Positions 1 to 11,167 of a stretch of 64,000 nucleotides of DNA are shown one piece after another. The stretch spans positions 11,238,501 through 11,302,500 of the forward strand of contig CM055876.1 of NCBI GenBank assembly GCA_029582165.1, given 5' to 3'. This DNA is from Portulaca oleracea. Lineage: Eukaryota; Streptophyta; Magnoliopsida; Caryophyllales; Portulacaceae. Positions within the stretch are counted from its first letter, which is position 1. The number at the start of each line of letters is the position of its first letter. The position numbers and the translations under genes are program-made. The notes beneath the pieces are model-generated. The model was not told the DNA's origin, made no database searches, and worked only from the letters and a program-made list of their open reading frames with translations.

Positions 1-237
1 CAAAAACACTTTCAAACCCCGACTCTCATGGAACCACTCTCGATTTTTTTTTCTCATTTTTAACTCAAAAATCTTTTCTAATAAGATAAAACAAAGGAAG
101 AAGAAAGGCACAAAAATTAGGGAAATAAAAATGAAAGAACTACAAATTTAATGAAAACACTAAAAAAGGGGGAAGTAGTTCATACCTCTCCCGGGTGCTT
201 GTTTTGTAGGTCCTAGCTCGACCTTTTCCGATGCTTT
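1..237 (-). other. E1 3' non-coding end
   Basis: Sequence downstream of the integrase stop in E1. It is A/T-rich with no domain. The polypurine tract and 3' LTR expected here are not recognisable and probably lie beyond the left edge. Confidence 0.5.
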
Positions 238-642
238 TCAATTTCCAAAATCCGCGAGGTATGTCACAACTATCCCGACATATTCCTCGCCCATGATGTA
301 TGGTTTGAGCTTCGATGAGTTTGCCTTGAAACACTTTCCTTGGGCATCTTTCAACTCAACTACTCCGGCGTAAAGAATTCTCACTATTTCGAATGGTCCG
401 GACCACCGTGATCTCAATTTCCCAGAGAACAACTTTAGCCTTGAATTGAAAATGAGAACCCTATCGCCTACCACAAACTCACGTCGGTTCAACCTCTTGT
501 CATGCCATGCTTTCGTTCTCTCCTTGTAGATCTTGTTGTTCTCATATGCATGACGCCTCAACTCCTCAAGCTCTTCTAATGGAAATAACTGACTACCTCC
601 GGCCGCCTTGAGATCGAAGTTCAACTTCTTGATTGCCCACAT
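238..642 (-). pseudogene. E1 integrase C-terminal part, out of frame with the main pol frame
   Basis: A 134-residue open stretch that continues the integrase after the frame breaks. It has the basic, Trp-containing C-terminal fold of gypsy integrases, seen as REFVVGDRVLIF and then RWSGPFEIVR, which normally binds DNA during integration. The frame carrying it extends upstream to about 719, where a 1-nt frameshift separates it from the catalytic core. An in-frame TGA at 673-675 interrupts the same frame. The methionine at 642 is internal, not a real start. Confidence 0.85.
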
Positions 643-3497
643 GGTTTTGTGCTCAAGTTCGACGGGGAAGTATCACGCCTTCCCATAGACAAGATGGTAA
701 GGAGTAGTGCTGATCGTGTCTTGAAAGCGGTGCGGTATGCCCACAAGACTTCATCCAATTTTTCTGCCCAATCTTTCCTTGAAGAGCTAACCGTCTTCTC
801 TAAGATCTCCTTGATGGAACAGTTGGAGATTTCCACTTGACCTTGTGTTTGTGGATGGTAAGGAAGTCCCTTCTTATGCTTGATGCCGTACTTCTCCAAG
901 AGAGACTCGAATCTCTTTTCGATGAAATGGGAACCGTTGTCACTAATGATGACCCGTGGAATGCCAAATCTTGGGAATAGGGTCTTTTTAAAGAATTTTG
1001 AAACAGATTTCCCATCGCATTTAACACATGGTAGGGCCTCGACCAACTTTGTGACATAGTCTACCGCCACTAGGATGTATTGGAAACCCCTTGACGACGG
1101 GAAACGACCCATGAAGTCCAATTCCCATACATCGAAAGCTTCCACCTCAAGAATATAGTTCAATGGCGCTTCATTCTTCCGGGAGATGTTACTGGACCTT
1201 TGACACCTGTCACATTGCTTGACATGCAAATGGGCGTCATGAAAAAGAGTCGGCCACCAATAGCCGGTTTGCAAAACCCTTGCCGCCGTCTTTTGGGGGA
1301 CACCGTGACCTCTAACCCGAAATTCATGACAATGGGTCAAAATAGATTGCACTTCACTCTTGGGAATACATCGCCGGTACATCCCGTCATTTCCGAGACG
1401 GAAGAGGAAAGGATCATCCCAAAAGTAATGCTTCATGTCGTGGAGGAATTTCTTCTTTTGATGATGGTTCAAGTGGTGAGGGATCACTTGGCTCGCCAAA
1501 TAATTCACAATATCCGCATACCAAGGATGCGAGTTGATAGCCAAGAGTCGCTCGTCCGGGAAAGCGTCTACAATCGGTTGGGTGTCTTCCAAGTCGACAA
1601 GAATCCTCGAAAGGTGATCGGCTACGACATTCTTCGTGCTCGCCTTATCACGGATTTCCAAATCAAATTCTTGCATAAGCAAGACCCACCGTATAAGTCT
1701 CGATTTTTTCTCCTTCTTTCCCATCAAGTATTTGATAGCGACATGATCCGTGTAGACTACCACCTTAGAGAACATGAGGTATTGCTGGAATTTGTTGAGC
1801 GCAAAACCGATCGCTAAAAGCTCCTTTTCCGTGGTAGTGTAGTTCCTTTGGGCGCTATCAAGCGCATGACTTGCGTAATAGATGACCCTTGGCTTCTTGT
1901 CTACTGTTTGGGTCAAACACGCTCCTATGGCGAAGTCGCTCGCGTCGGCCATAATCTCAAAGGGTAGCGTCCAATCCGGAGGTTGAACTACCGGAGCGGA
2001 AATCAAAGCCTGCTTCAACCTATAAAACGACTCAAGGCACTCATCAGTGAAAATGAAAGGGGCATCTTTGCACAAGAGGTCAGTTAGAGGTCGAGCAATT
2101 TTTGAAAAATCCTTGACGAACCGGCGATAAAAGCCGGCATGGCCAAGGAAACTACGCACCCCCTTAACGGAAACTGGGGGTGGTAGGCGCTCTATAACCT
2201 CAACTTTGGCCTTATCTACTTCGATGCCCTTAGATGAGATTAAGTGACCTAGAACGATACCTTGTTCCACCATGAAGTGGCATTTCTCCCAATTCAGAAC
2301 TAGATCCACTTCCTCACAACGAGTTAACACTTTCCCCAAATTTAGCAAACAGTCATCGAAAGAATTACCGTACACAGAAAAATCATCCATAAAGACTTCC
2401 ATGCATTTTTCAATGAAATCGCTAAAAATAGCCATCATATAACGTTGAAAAGTCCCAGGGGCATTACATAAACCAAATGGCATGCGACGATAAGAAAATG
2501 TCCCATATGGGCAAGTGAAGGTGGTTTTTTCTTGATGTGATGGGTGGATTGGAATTTGAAAGAAACCCGAGTACCCATCCAAAAAGCAAAAATGCGAATG
2601 ACCCGCCAACCGTTCTAACATCTGGTCAATAAAGGGAAGGGGGAAATGGTCCTTCTTTGTTACTTTGTTTAATTGGCGGTAATCGATACACATCCACCAA
2701 CCGGTGACGGTCCGGGTATTAACTAGTTCTTTCTTGTCATTTTCAATTACGGTCAATCCATCCTTCTTGGGCATACACTGAACCGGGCTTACCCATTCGC
2801 TATTTGCGATGATGAAGATGATCCCAGCAGCTAGCAACTTTACTACTTTCTTTTTAACCACTTCTTTCATGTTGGGATTTAAACGACGTTTGGGTTGCCT
2901 AGTAGGCTTGGCATCTTCTAGCAAATTAATCGAATGCATGCATATGGAAAGGGATAAACCTTTCAAATCTTCTATCCTATAACCCAATGCACCCCTATGT
3001 TTCCTAAGCAAATCAAGCAACTTGGACAATTCAAAATCATTCAAATTCGCATTCACAATGACAGGATAAGATTTCTCATCATCCAAGAAAGCATATTGGA
3101 GGGAAGGGGGTAAAGCTTTAAGCTCTAAAGGAGTAGAAGATTGAATTTGAGAAGAAGACATACTTTTGAAGATCGCATCTTGAATCTCCATACACTCCAT
3201 ATAAGGTTCATCAATAATAATCTCCGCATGCATGGGTGAACAGTCAAGAAGGTTGGTGAAGAAAGTAATGTCGGTGCCGTCGGTCTCAAATTGGAAAGAC
3301 TCCAATAAGCAAGCTCCCAAGGGATCATCGCAAATAGATTCAACAAGATGGGAGTCCTCAATATATTCATCAATAAGGAACTCCATCATATCAATGGCAT
3401 AGCATGAATCCCCATACGAAGGACCCTTCAATGACCCCTCAAGTTGAAAAATTATGCTTTCATTCCCGACATTTAACGACATGCTTCCATTCTTCAC
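621..3497 (-). pseudogene. pol: E1 pol: reverse transcriptase, RNase H and integrase core
   Basis: A 958-residue open frame. RT spans about residues 200-420: the first catalytic Asp is D307 (FLDGYSG) and the catalytic box is FMDD at 369-372, a usual Athila form of YxDD. RNase H follows at about 510-630, with Asp 518 (MADAS) and Asp 584 (YTDH). The integrase zinc finger uses H724/H731 and C762/C765. The integrase catalytic triad D794, D853, E889 has DD35E spacing, so all active-site residues survive. The first residue is internal: a 1-nt frameshift near 3,510 cuts this frame from the protease frame. The last ~30 residues are frameshift junk. Catalytic motifs are intact but the polyprotein is not. 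Confidence 0.93.
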
Positions 3498-4114
3498 ATC
3501 GATAATGGCTCCGCCGTAGCAAGGAATGGCCTTCCCAAAATAATAGGGATGTTGTTATCTTCCTCTATCTCCAAGATCACAAAATCACAAGGAATCAAAA
3601 ACCGCCCCACTTGGACCGGGATGTCTTCCAATATTCCCAACGGTCTTCGCACGGAACGGTCGGCCAATTGAAGGTTAATTGTTGTAGGAGTGAGATCGTC
3701 GAGATTTAACTTCTTGTAAATCGAATAAGGCATGACGTTTATACTTGCTCCTAGATCACAAAGGGCACGGCCAATCCGCATATCACCAGTGGTGCATGGA
3801 ATTGAAAAACTTCCGGGGTCGGCTAGTTTCTTCGGTGATTTGTTATCGATAATTGCACTACAATTCGCCGTCAAATGGATCGTAGATTTCTCTTGAATTC
3901 TTCTCTTGCTCGTGAGAAGCTCCTTCAAATGCTTCTTGAAGGACGGAACTTCAGAAATGGCATCAAGAAATGGAATGTTCACTTGAAGCTTCTTGAGCAT
4001 CTTAATGAATTTTGAAAACTTTGCATCGGATTTTGGCTTTGCTAACCGATCGGGAAAAGGGACCGGTGGTAGCTTTGGCTTCTCAATAGTTTGGATTGGT
4101 TCTTCTTCCACCAT
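3494..4114 (-). pseudogene. E1 aspartic protease
   Basis: A 206-residue frame. The retroviral-type aspartic protease centres on DLGAS with catalytic D120, followed by the Athila signature NVMPYSIYKKL and the late motif [10 protein letters not shown] that forms the substrate flap and core. Residues 1-100 are the Gag-protease linker. The normal protein would continue directly into the RT frame, but a 1-nt loss just after RPFLAT (near 3,510) shifts the frame to a stop. The start is cut off by a missing A in a poly-A run near 4,115. Confidence 0.9.
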
Positions 4115-4428
4115 TTTTCCTTTCCTTTCCTTAACTTCTCTATCTCCTCTTGTTCTTTACTAGACTCTCCCAATTCATCCTCATGTGCTCTCTCAACTTC
4201 CTCACCCAATACTAACTCACTTTCCCACTTCTCCAACAAATCTTCCTCATCCGAGATATCCACCACGTCACCTTCCTTGTCACCCAAGACCTCCTCTCCC
4301 ACCAATCTAGGTCCATCAATCTCCTTGCCACTCCTCAAAGTAATCGCATTAAGTTGCCCCTTTTGGTTAGGTTGGGATTGGCTAGGCAAAGATTGGATAG
4401 GTTGAGATTGTTGTGCCAATTGGGCCAA
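4042..4428 (-). pseudogene. E1 Gag-protease linker
   Basis: A 128-residue frame rich in Glu and Lys. It holds the conserved Athila phrase LNAITLRSGKEIDGP, found between the Gag zinc knuckle and the protease. The upstream frame is lost near 4,468 at an A-run; the downstream frame is lost at another A-run near 4,115 where one A is missing. The last ~20 residues are out-of-frame overlap with the protease. Confidence 0.8.
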
Positions 4429-4429
4429 T

Positions 4430-5422
4430 AGTAACTCGAGGTTCTTAATGCGAGTTTGGTTCTTTTTCTCGGTCTAAGGCCATCTTTTCTTGAGATAAGG
4501 CTATCTTTTCTTGAGTTAGGGCCAACTTTTGGAGGGTTTGGTCAAGGGTTTCTTGTTGTGATGGTTTGGGTGCTTGGGAAGATTAACCTTGGTGAGGATT
4601 TTGGTGGTGGTTTTGGTGGTATTGGTGGCGATTTTGATTTGGGAAACCAGGGGGTGGGTTTTGGTTTAGGGGAGCTTGTTGGTTGTAGGCGTAATTCCCA
4701 CGGGGAAGAATGGGGGTTTGATTGGTATAGGAGAGGTTATTGTTGGGATAGATGGCTTGGACTTGCTCGGTTTGATACTCTTAACATCGCTTCGAAGAAT
4801 GTGGCCCTCCTCAAAAATCACATACTAGGACTCGGGCATCCGGAATAAGCATAGGTACTTCTTGGGCTGCCTTTACTTGCCTCGTGGTTTCCTCTAAAGC
4901 TGCCTTTTGTTGCATCTCAAGAACGACATTCATGAGAAATTTAATGGTAGGGTTGCTTTCTAGAGGAGGACCATCTCTTGGACCACGGCCGCCTCCCCAA
5001 TGAGGAGAGTTTTGAGATAGCTCGTGAAGAAATACGTTTGCTTCCTCCGCCGTCTTCTTGAGGAACATGCCCCACGAGGCATGATCGATGGATTCTCGCA
5101 AAGACCTACTCAATCCGGAATAGAAGTGATGCAATAATAACCAATCCTTAAGATTATGATGTGGACACCTCCGTTGGAGACCTTTGAATCTCCCCCATGC
5201 TTCGAATAACGACTCATCGGGCTCTTGCTTGAAGCTCATGATGGCTTGCCTCAACTGACACGTCTCATCATTGGGGAAAAACCTTTGAACAAAGTCGCGG
5301 CTAAGGGCATCCCATGTTGAATAAGTTCTGGGCGGACATGTGTTAAGCCATAATAATGCTTTCCCCTTCAAGGTAAGAGGGAAAAACTTCAGCTTCATGT
5401 ATTCGGCGGAAACTCCATTCAT
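4430..5422 (-). pseudogene. gag: E1 Gag: capsid core and zinc knuckle
   Basis: The open part (5,422-4,811, 203 residues) is a retrotransposon Gag capsid domain: FPLTLKGKALLWLNT, then QEPDESLFEAWGRFKGL and RRCPHH. The same frame continues past three stops: TGA at 4,811-4,813, TAA at 4,781-4,783 and TAA at 4,583-4,585. The first stop replaces the second Cys of the CCHC zinc knuckle and the second lies just after the last Cys, so the RNA-binding knuckle itself is broken. A Gln/Asn-rich tail follows. The upstream frame is lost near 5,440. Confidence 0.85.
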
Positions 5423-5429
5423 TCAGACG

Positions 5430-5820
5430 GGTCAAGCGTTGCTCGAATCTGTTGATGTGGTCAATAAGATTTTCATGCTCTCCTCCATGGTACGGGGTGT
5501 TCTCAAATATTTCCAATAAATATGGCTTGAACTCGAACGATGCATTCGGTGGTAATTCTGGTAATGTGATGGGATCGCCTCCCGTACCCGACGATGGTCA
5601 GGAATATGATGCTAAGGTACGGGGTGGAATTTGCTCTCCTTCAGCCATTGGAATTTCGATCGTCTCTCGCTCCCTTTGTTGTCTAGCTCGTCTCGAACCG
5701 GCGTTAGCTTGTCGAATAATACTCTCCGGATTCGGGTTCGGTGGAGTTACAGGAGTTTGGCCTCATCGAGAGCGAGTCCGCATGCACAAAAGGAACAAGC
5801 AGAAGAATCAAATTTCCAGT
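5430..5820 (-). pseudogene. gag: E1 Gag N-terminal region
   Basis: The minus-strand translation holds a typical gypsy Gag N-terminus (FEFKPYLLEIFENTPYHGGE, then DHINRF), preceded by a basic Arg-rich leader. It sits in a different frame from the capsid core at 5,422, so a frameshift lies near 5,430-5,445. I could not fix a start codon. Confidence 0.6.
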
Positions 5821-5899
5821 AACTAAGGATAACAAAATCTCTAGCAGTGAAATGATCTTAAACAACCTAAAGACAAAGAGCTAAGCTAGGTGCGCTTGC

Positions 5900-5917
5900 T
5901 CCCCAACAACGGCGCTA
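5900..5917 (-). other. E1 primer-binding site (tRNA-Asp type)
   Basis: The minus strand reads TAGCGCCGTTGTTGGGGA, three bases from the LTR edge at 5,921. It matches the usual Athila primer site complementary to the 3' end of tRNA-Asp, with mismatches at the second base and in the TTG/TTGTT stretch. It marks the 5' end of the internal region and confirms minus-strand orientation. Confidence 0.8.
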
Positions 5918-5920
5918 TTT

Positions 5921-7649
5921 TGTTAGTCGAGTGGTTTGTAAGACCACGGTTTTATCGTTCTTCCACAGGGAGCTAGGGGCCTTAGCTGCAACTAGTTGAC
6001 TCTAGGTATGGTTTATGATCATGAAAGGATGAAAGACTTTAGGGTGAAAACAACACAAACACGCTATGTTCAGTCAAAAAGGTAAAACAATGGGTGTCGA
6101 GAGACTTTCGGGATACAAACGGGAATGAGGAAATGGGTTTCGCAACAAGAGAGTAACGAGAAAGGGAAATCAAATGGTAATTCCGTTAGAAAAAAATACC
6201 CACCAGACTTCCTCTTTCAAGGATAGTCCGGATTAACTTCCCCGAAATCCATAGACAGACCTGGGAAGGTCAATAGAACGGAATTTCCTAGTTAGTTTCT
6301 ATTCGCTTTCGCGAACTAGAATACTAACTATCCTAATTCCTACCTTCAAACAAGCATTGGATGTATTCGGGATGCTTTCGCACCTAAATACATCCCACTT
6401 GAGGGAAGGATAGGATTAGGAAGTTGATTTCCTAACTAGTTACTCAATAAAATTGCTAACCCGAACCTATTTACCCATTCATACCCTTAATATCTCCCTA
6501 ACCCATTAAGGTTCTAGCCACTAAACATCCTAACTATCATGTTAATAACATCAACAACTTCATTCATGCTTAAAAGAGTAAACAAGATGACAATAAACAT
6601 TCCATAGCACCAACAATATCAATAATAACAAAAAAGAGATTAGTAAATAAGCAATAAATTAGAGAGAGAAAGGTTAAGAAATGCTCATTGATTGTGATGA
6701 CAAGGGAGAAAACTTCAGAGTAATAAAGCTCAAATGCTCTAAAGTTGAGAATAATCTTCAAACGTCCAATTAATCAAGAGAATCCAATACAAGAACTAAT
6801 AATCTCAGCAAAGATCTTCCTTAATCCCTCTAATCTAAGACTTCAAAAATTTGATAAAGAGTGCTAAAGTATCATAAAAGATAGGTAAAGCTGTTGTCTA
6901 ATCTTCCCCTTTTGCTAAAATGACCTAAATACATTAAATAGTAATCAAGGTTGTTACTCAAAACTCATCATTTTACACAACAGACAAAAATGGCCCGCAG
7001 GGAACCGTGGGCACGGTCAAGGTGACCGTGGCCACGGTCCTGCGTAAGGCAGGCGATTTCTTCTCTTCGCTTCGCACCGCCGTGGGCACGGTCCCCATGC
7101 ACCATGGTCACGGTATAGGCGATTAGGGCTGACAATTTTTCGCTCCTTCGCACCGCCGTGGCTACGGTCATGGGAGACCGTGGCCACAGTCTAGTTTGGT
7201 CAGCTTCTTCTTTAGGCATGGTGAAGATCCCACCATGACCACGGTCAAAGTGACCGTGACCACGGTCTAGTTCAGGTGCAAGGCCTCTTCACTTTGGTCT
7301 TGGCTCCATCATACCGTGGCTACGGTCAATATGATCGTGAGCACGGTCTCTCTCGGCCACAGTTTCCTTCAGAGTACTCTTCAGCCGTTGCCTCCGCTTC
7401 CGCTGCCTTTCGACATGGCCGGCCCTTCTAATCCTCTGCCTTTGACACGACCAGGGCTCGGGGAATCTTCGGAAATCTCAGGATTCCCAAGATTGGTGCA
7501 AAATTGGCCCATTTAGATTCGTTTTGAGTTAAACCCTTCGGAAACTACAAAAGTAACTAAAACGCATAAAAAGTTATTAAAACAAACTACGAAACAAGTC
7601 AAAAGCCTAAGGATTTAGGCGGTATTAGACACGAAATCGAGTCTAAAAA
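5921..7649 (-). repeat. E1 5' LTR (about 1.7 kb)
   Basis: It begins next to the PBS with TGTTAG on the plus strand, which is the CTAACA end of the LTR on the minus strand. No coding domain is seen. The far edge is uncertain: TG...CA framing suggests 7,631, but recognisable array sequence starts only at 7,650, leaving 18 unexplained bases. A GC-rich palindrome cluster (7,003-7,365) lies in what should be U3. No second LTR is in the window for comparison. Confidence 0.7.
7003..7365. repeat. Palindrome cluster in E1 LTR U3
   Basis: At least eight copies of an inverted-repeat motif with consensus ACCGTGGNCACGGT, including a perfect 16-bp palindrome GACCGTGGCCACGGTC near 7,022. Spacers are irregular (about 10-60 bp), so it is not a simple tandem repeat. 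It may be a regulatory cluster in the LTR promoter, but function is not shown. Confidence 0.75.
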
Positions 7650-8417
7650 GTTACCACTGTAATTACACTTCTTATGCTGGTGAGGACTCCTAGACTTTGA
7701 ACGGTTTTTAGACTCCCCTCTATACCCGTTGCCATCATTGCCCATTTCCCTTCCAAACAAGCCCTCACTAGTATGGTCATCACCCTCACTATCAAATCTC
7801 TCCTTAGACAGTAAACAAACTTTTACTTTACTACGGTTAAGGACACCACGGTTCCCATACAACATGATCTCCTTAAATTAATTATGTGATGCAGGTAGGG
7901 ACAAAATTAAATGAAAAGCCTTATCCTCATCAGTGTGTTTCTCATCCATTGATTCTAACTCAGTAATAATAGAATCTAATTCACTGATATGTGCTTGCAT
8001 GGAAGTATCTGAGGGAATTCTCAATGTGTAGAGTTTCTCCTTCATTCTATACTTATTGGCAAGACTCTTCGATATGTACAACTCTTTTAGTTTGGTCCAA
8101 AGCTCCCGAGGTTTCTCGATCTGCATCACCTCTCTCTGAATATGCTCTGCCAAACACAACTGAATCCCTGCCAGAGTCTTATCTTCATGCTTCTTGGACT
8201 TAGGTTACCTTTAATCTCGTTCTGGAGCTTATTGAAGTCTCATCGCTCATAGTTTCGTCAGTCTTCGAATCGGGATACTCAATCACATCCCACAACCTTT
8301 GCTGAATCAGGACCGCCTTCATCTACAGTCTCCACATAGTGAAACTCGTTGTTCCATCGAATTTTGTAATTTCACACTTCGTGATCGAAGCCATCTCCAC
8401 CTTGCTCTGATACCACT
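7650..8417 (-). pseudogene. gag: Array internal segment I0: copia gag 5' part, cut by E1
   Basis: Starts at the ATG at 8,392-8,394 just inside the PBS (8,404-8,415). The copia Gag polypeptide region (UBN2-type) is readable as LWTKLKELY and EVKACLLS-like pieces. Stops are TAG at codon 24, the shared frameshift near codon 52, and a private TAA near 7,878 that replaces Gln in the HKQFKE motif. About 10 bp are missing near 8,190. The sequence ends inside the zinc knuckle, where E1 begins; protease is absent. Confidence 0.85.
8404..8415 (-). other. Array PBS, first copy (initiator tRNA-Met type)
   Basis: The minus strand reads TGGTATCAGAGC, the standard site complementary to plant initiator tRNA-Met, separated from the LTR by two bases. 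The same site is found beside the other array LTRs, sometimes with one or two substitutions (for example near 10,505, 21,690, 47,034 and 55,303). Confidence 0.9.
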
Positions 8418-9067
8418 TGTTAGAGAAAATTAATCGTGGCAAGGTAAAGCGAAAGCGAAATAAATAATGAATTGAGAAGATGGAAATTACGACAAAATTC
8501 AGGAACAAAATAAGAGCGATGGGATAAAACTAGGTTTACGTAGGAAACCGAAGAACTCGAAGAAAAAACCTACGGACGGCGACAGCCAGAAAAAAACAAT
8601 CCACTATGAGAAAGGAGGAGTACAACCTGATCACTATCACAGCGTGTGAAGCGATCCACAACAGAGGAGATTACAACGACAAATCTCTGTCACTCAAAAC
8701 TCACAATCTTTCTCTCTCGTGATACTCTTTGAAAATATTGGTGAGACCTTTTTCCCTCTCAATATTTTCTCTCTTTCTCTGGTGTAGTTTAGGTGGAGAT
8801 ACAAGTTTAATATTTATACTAATAGAGAAAAAAGGAAACTAGGTTGAAACAATAAGCAAAAAACAAACATCTGTCGCCGCTGACAAAAAACGGATCTTCG
8901 AAGGAGGCGCTGGCAGCACCTTATAGCGCTAGCAGCGTCTCCCATATGGCGCCCATTGTGCTTGGCGCTGGCAGCGTCCAGGACACGATGGTAGCGTTTT
9001 TGAGCAACGCCTTCTCTTATCTCATTCTGGACGCCACCGAGGAAACAATGGGCCACAAAACCCAACA
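8418..9067 (-). repeat. Array LTR L1 (650 bp)
   Basis: Full-length reference copy. On the plus strand it runs from TGTTAG to CCCAACA, so on the minus strand it is TGTTGGG...CTAACA with matching short inverted ends. The polypurine tract AAGGTGGAGTT lies just outside at 9,068-9,078. U3 holds GC-rich inverted motifs at 8,905-8,990. Confidence 0.88.
8811..8820 (-). promoter_or_regulatory. TATA box of array LTR L1
   Basis: The minus strand reads AGTATAAATA, about 390 bp upstream of the LTR-PBS border. Transcription should begin roughly 30 bp further on, near 8,780, giving R plus U5 of about 360 nt. The same box is kept in most array LTRs (10,911; 13,009; 15,695 and so on) but is interrupted in L18. 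Confidence 0.65.
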
Positions 9068-10518
9068 AACTCCACCTTGGACCATGATCCGAGCCATTGG
9101 TCGAGCCAAGCATCTTGATTGTCACCATCAACACGCCCCTCTACAGGGCGTAGCCCTGCAGGGCTCTCACATGCTCAACTCATCAAGGTTGGAATTTGTT
9201 GCGGCAGTTCCAGTCACAATAGACCCCTATAGTGTGTATAGGCTGCCCTTCCTGGTTCCCTTCATATGAAACATTGAACTTCTGCATACTTTCAGGACAC
9301 CATCTTCTGGTTCGTACTTGCAACCGTTAGCCTCAAAGGTTCCCAAAGAAATCAGATTACGGGTTATGTTCGGAATATAACGAACCTCCTTCACGGTTCT
9401 AACAATGCTATCATGGGTCCGTATCTTGATGCTACCAATCCATGCAACCTCACAAGCCGGGATGTTGCCCATAGCCACAACCCCGGTGTTAACACTCTCA
9501 TAGGACTCAAACCAGTCCTTATGTGGACACATGTGGTAGGTGCACCCAGTACCAAGAACGCACTCATTCCAAGCTATCCTACTTGCCGAGGTAGCCAAAG
9601 CCTCGTCCGTAACAATAAACCCGTCACCATCTAAATCAGACTCAACACAGTTTGCAGTACCAGTTTTGGTACGGTTATCCTTACTACCCCTCTTTTGAGA
9701 TTTCTGCTTTGTCAAACATTTACTCTCTACATGCCCCATTGTTACCACTGTAATTACACTTCTTATGCTGGTGAGGACTCCTAGACTTTGAACAGGTTTT
9801 AGACTCCCCTCTATACCCGTTGCCATCATTGCCCATTTCCCTTCCAAATAAGCCCTCACTAGTATGGTCATCACCCTCACTATCAAATCTCTCCTTAGAC
9901 AGTAAACAAGCTTTTATTTCACTAAGGTTAAGGACACCACGGTTCCCATACAACATGATCTCTTTAAATTGTTTATGTAATGCAGGTAGAGACAAAATTA
10001 AATGAAAAGCCTTATCCTGACCATTGTGTTTCTCATCCATAGGTTCTAACTCAGTAATAATAGAATCAAATTCACTAATATGTGCTTGCATAGAAGTATC
10101 TTAGGGCATTCTCAATGTGTAAAGTTTCTCCTTCATTCTATACTTGTTGGTAAGACTCTTCGACATGTACAACTCTTTTAGTTTGGTCCAAAGCTCCTGA
10201 GGTATCTCGATATACATCACCTCTCTGTGAATATGCTCTGCCAAACACAATTGAATACTTGCAAGAGTGTTATCTTCTTGCTTCTTCCACTCCCGTGGAC
10301 TTAGGTTACCTTTAATCTCGTTCTGGAGCTTTTTGAAGTCTCATCGCTCTTAGTTTTTTCAGTCTTCGAATCGGGATACTCAATCACATCCCACAACCTT
10401 TGCTGAATCAGGAACGCCTTCATCTACAGTCTCAACATAGTGAAACTCATTGTTCCATCGAATTTTTTAATTTCATAGTTCGTGAACGAAGCCATCTCCA
10501 CCTTGTTCTGATACCACT
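9068..10518 (-). pseudogene. gag: Array internal segment I1: gag-protease
   Basis: A complete-length internal segment. ATG at 10,493-10,495. A gag frame (10,091-9,720) ends when the zinc knuckle shifts frame; a second frame (9,886-9,227, 219 residues) carries the end of the knuckle, the acidic linker and the protease. The protease active-site loop reads VLGTGCTYHM, with Gly where Asp is required. A private TAG near 9,227 ends the frame at SLYTL, earlier than in other units. Confidence 0.88.
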
Positions 10519-11167
10519 TGTAAGAGAAAATTAATAGTAGCAAGGTAACAGCGGAAGCGAAATAAATAATGAATTGAGATGACGGAAATTACGACATAAT
10601 TCAGGAACAAAATAAGAGCGATGAGACAAAACCAGGTTTACATGGGAAACCGAAGAACTCGAAGAAAAAAACCTACGGACGGCGACAGCCAGAAAACAAT
10701 CCACTATAAGAAAGGAGGAGTACAACCTAGTCACTATCACAGCGTGTGATGCGATCCACAACAGAGGAGATTACAACAACAAATCTCTCTCATTCACAAC
10801 TCACAATCTTTCTCTCTCGTGATACACTTTGAAAATATTGGTGAGACCTTTTTCCATTTCAATATTTTCTCTCTTGCTCTGGTGTAGTTTAGGTGGAGAT
10901 ACAAGTTTAATATTTATACTAATAGAGAAAAAAGTAAACTAGGTTAAAACAATAAGCTAAAAACAAACAGTTGTCGCCGCTGACAAAAAACGGATCTTCG
11001 ACGGAGGCGGTCGCAGCCCCTTATAGCGCTAGCAGCGTCTCCCATATAGCGCCCGCTGTGCTTGGTGCTGTCAGCGTCCGGGACACGATGGTAGCGTTTT
11101 TGAGCGACGTCTGCACTTCTCTCGTTCTGGACCCCACCGAGGATCCAATGGGCCACAAAACCCAACA
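10519..11167 (-). repeat. Array LTR L2 (649 bp)
   Basis: The PBS-side end is TGTAAG instead of TGTTAG, so this LTR edge is mutated. It shares the AGTAAAC variant near 10,932 with L3-L5 and a CTGCACTTCT variant near 11,117 with the LTR fragment at 13,729. Confidence 0.88.

Larger units (their letters stand above)
1..7649 (-). mobile_element. Athila-like Ty3/gypsy retrotransposon, decayed, left end outside window (element E1)
   Basis: Read on the minus strand the order is 5' LTR (right), tRNA-Asp-type PBS, Gag, protease, RT, RNase H, integrase. This is Ty3/gypsy order, and the Gag and protease wording is that of the plant Athila group. The reading frame is broken by at least five frameshifts and four in-frame stops, so the copy is dead. 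The right edge abuts copia array sequence at about 7,650, inside the zinc-knuckle part of array segment I0, so E1 probably inserted into the array. The matching target duplication would lie left of the window and cannot be checked. Confidence 0.85.

Noticed and set aside
1200..1817. 205-residue plus-strand frame
   Set aside because: Antisense of the RNase H-integrase region of E1, whose minus-strand frame has full catalytic motifs.
4091..4848. Plus-strand frames rich in Ser/Pro and Gly
   Set aside because: Antisense shadows of the E1 Gag Gln/Asn-rich tail and linker.
8404..8415. Possible tRNA gene fragments at TGGTATCAGAGC sites
   Set aside because: Only the 12-base primer complement is present beside each LTR; no cloverleaf sequence.
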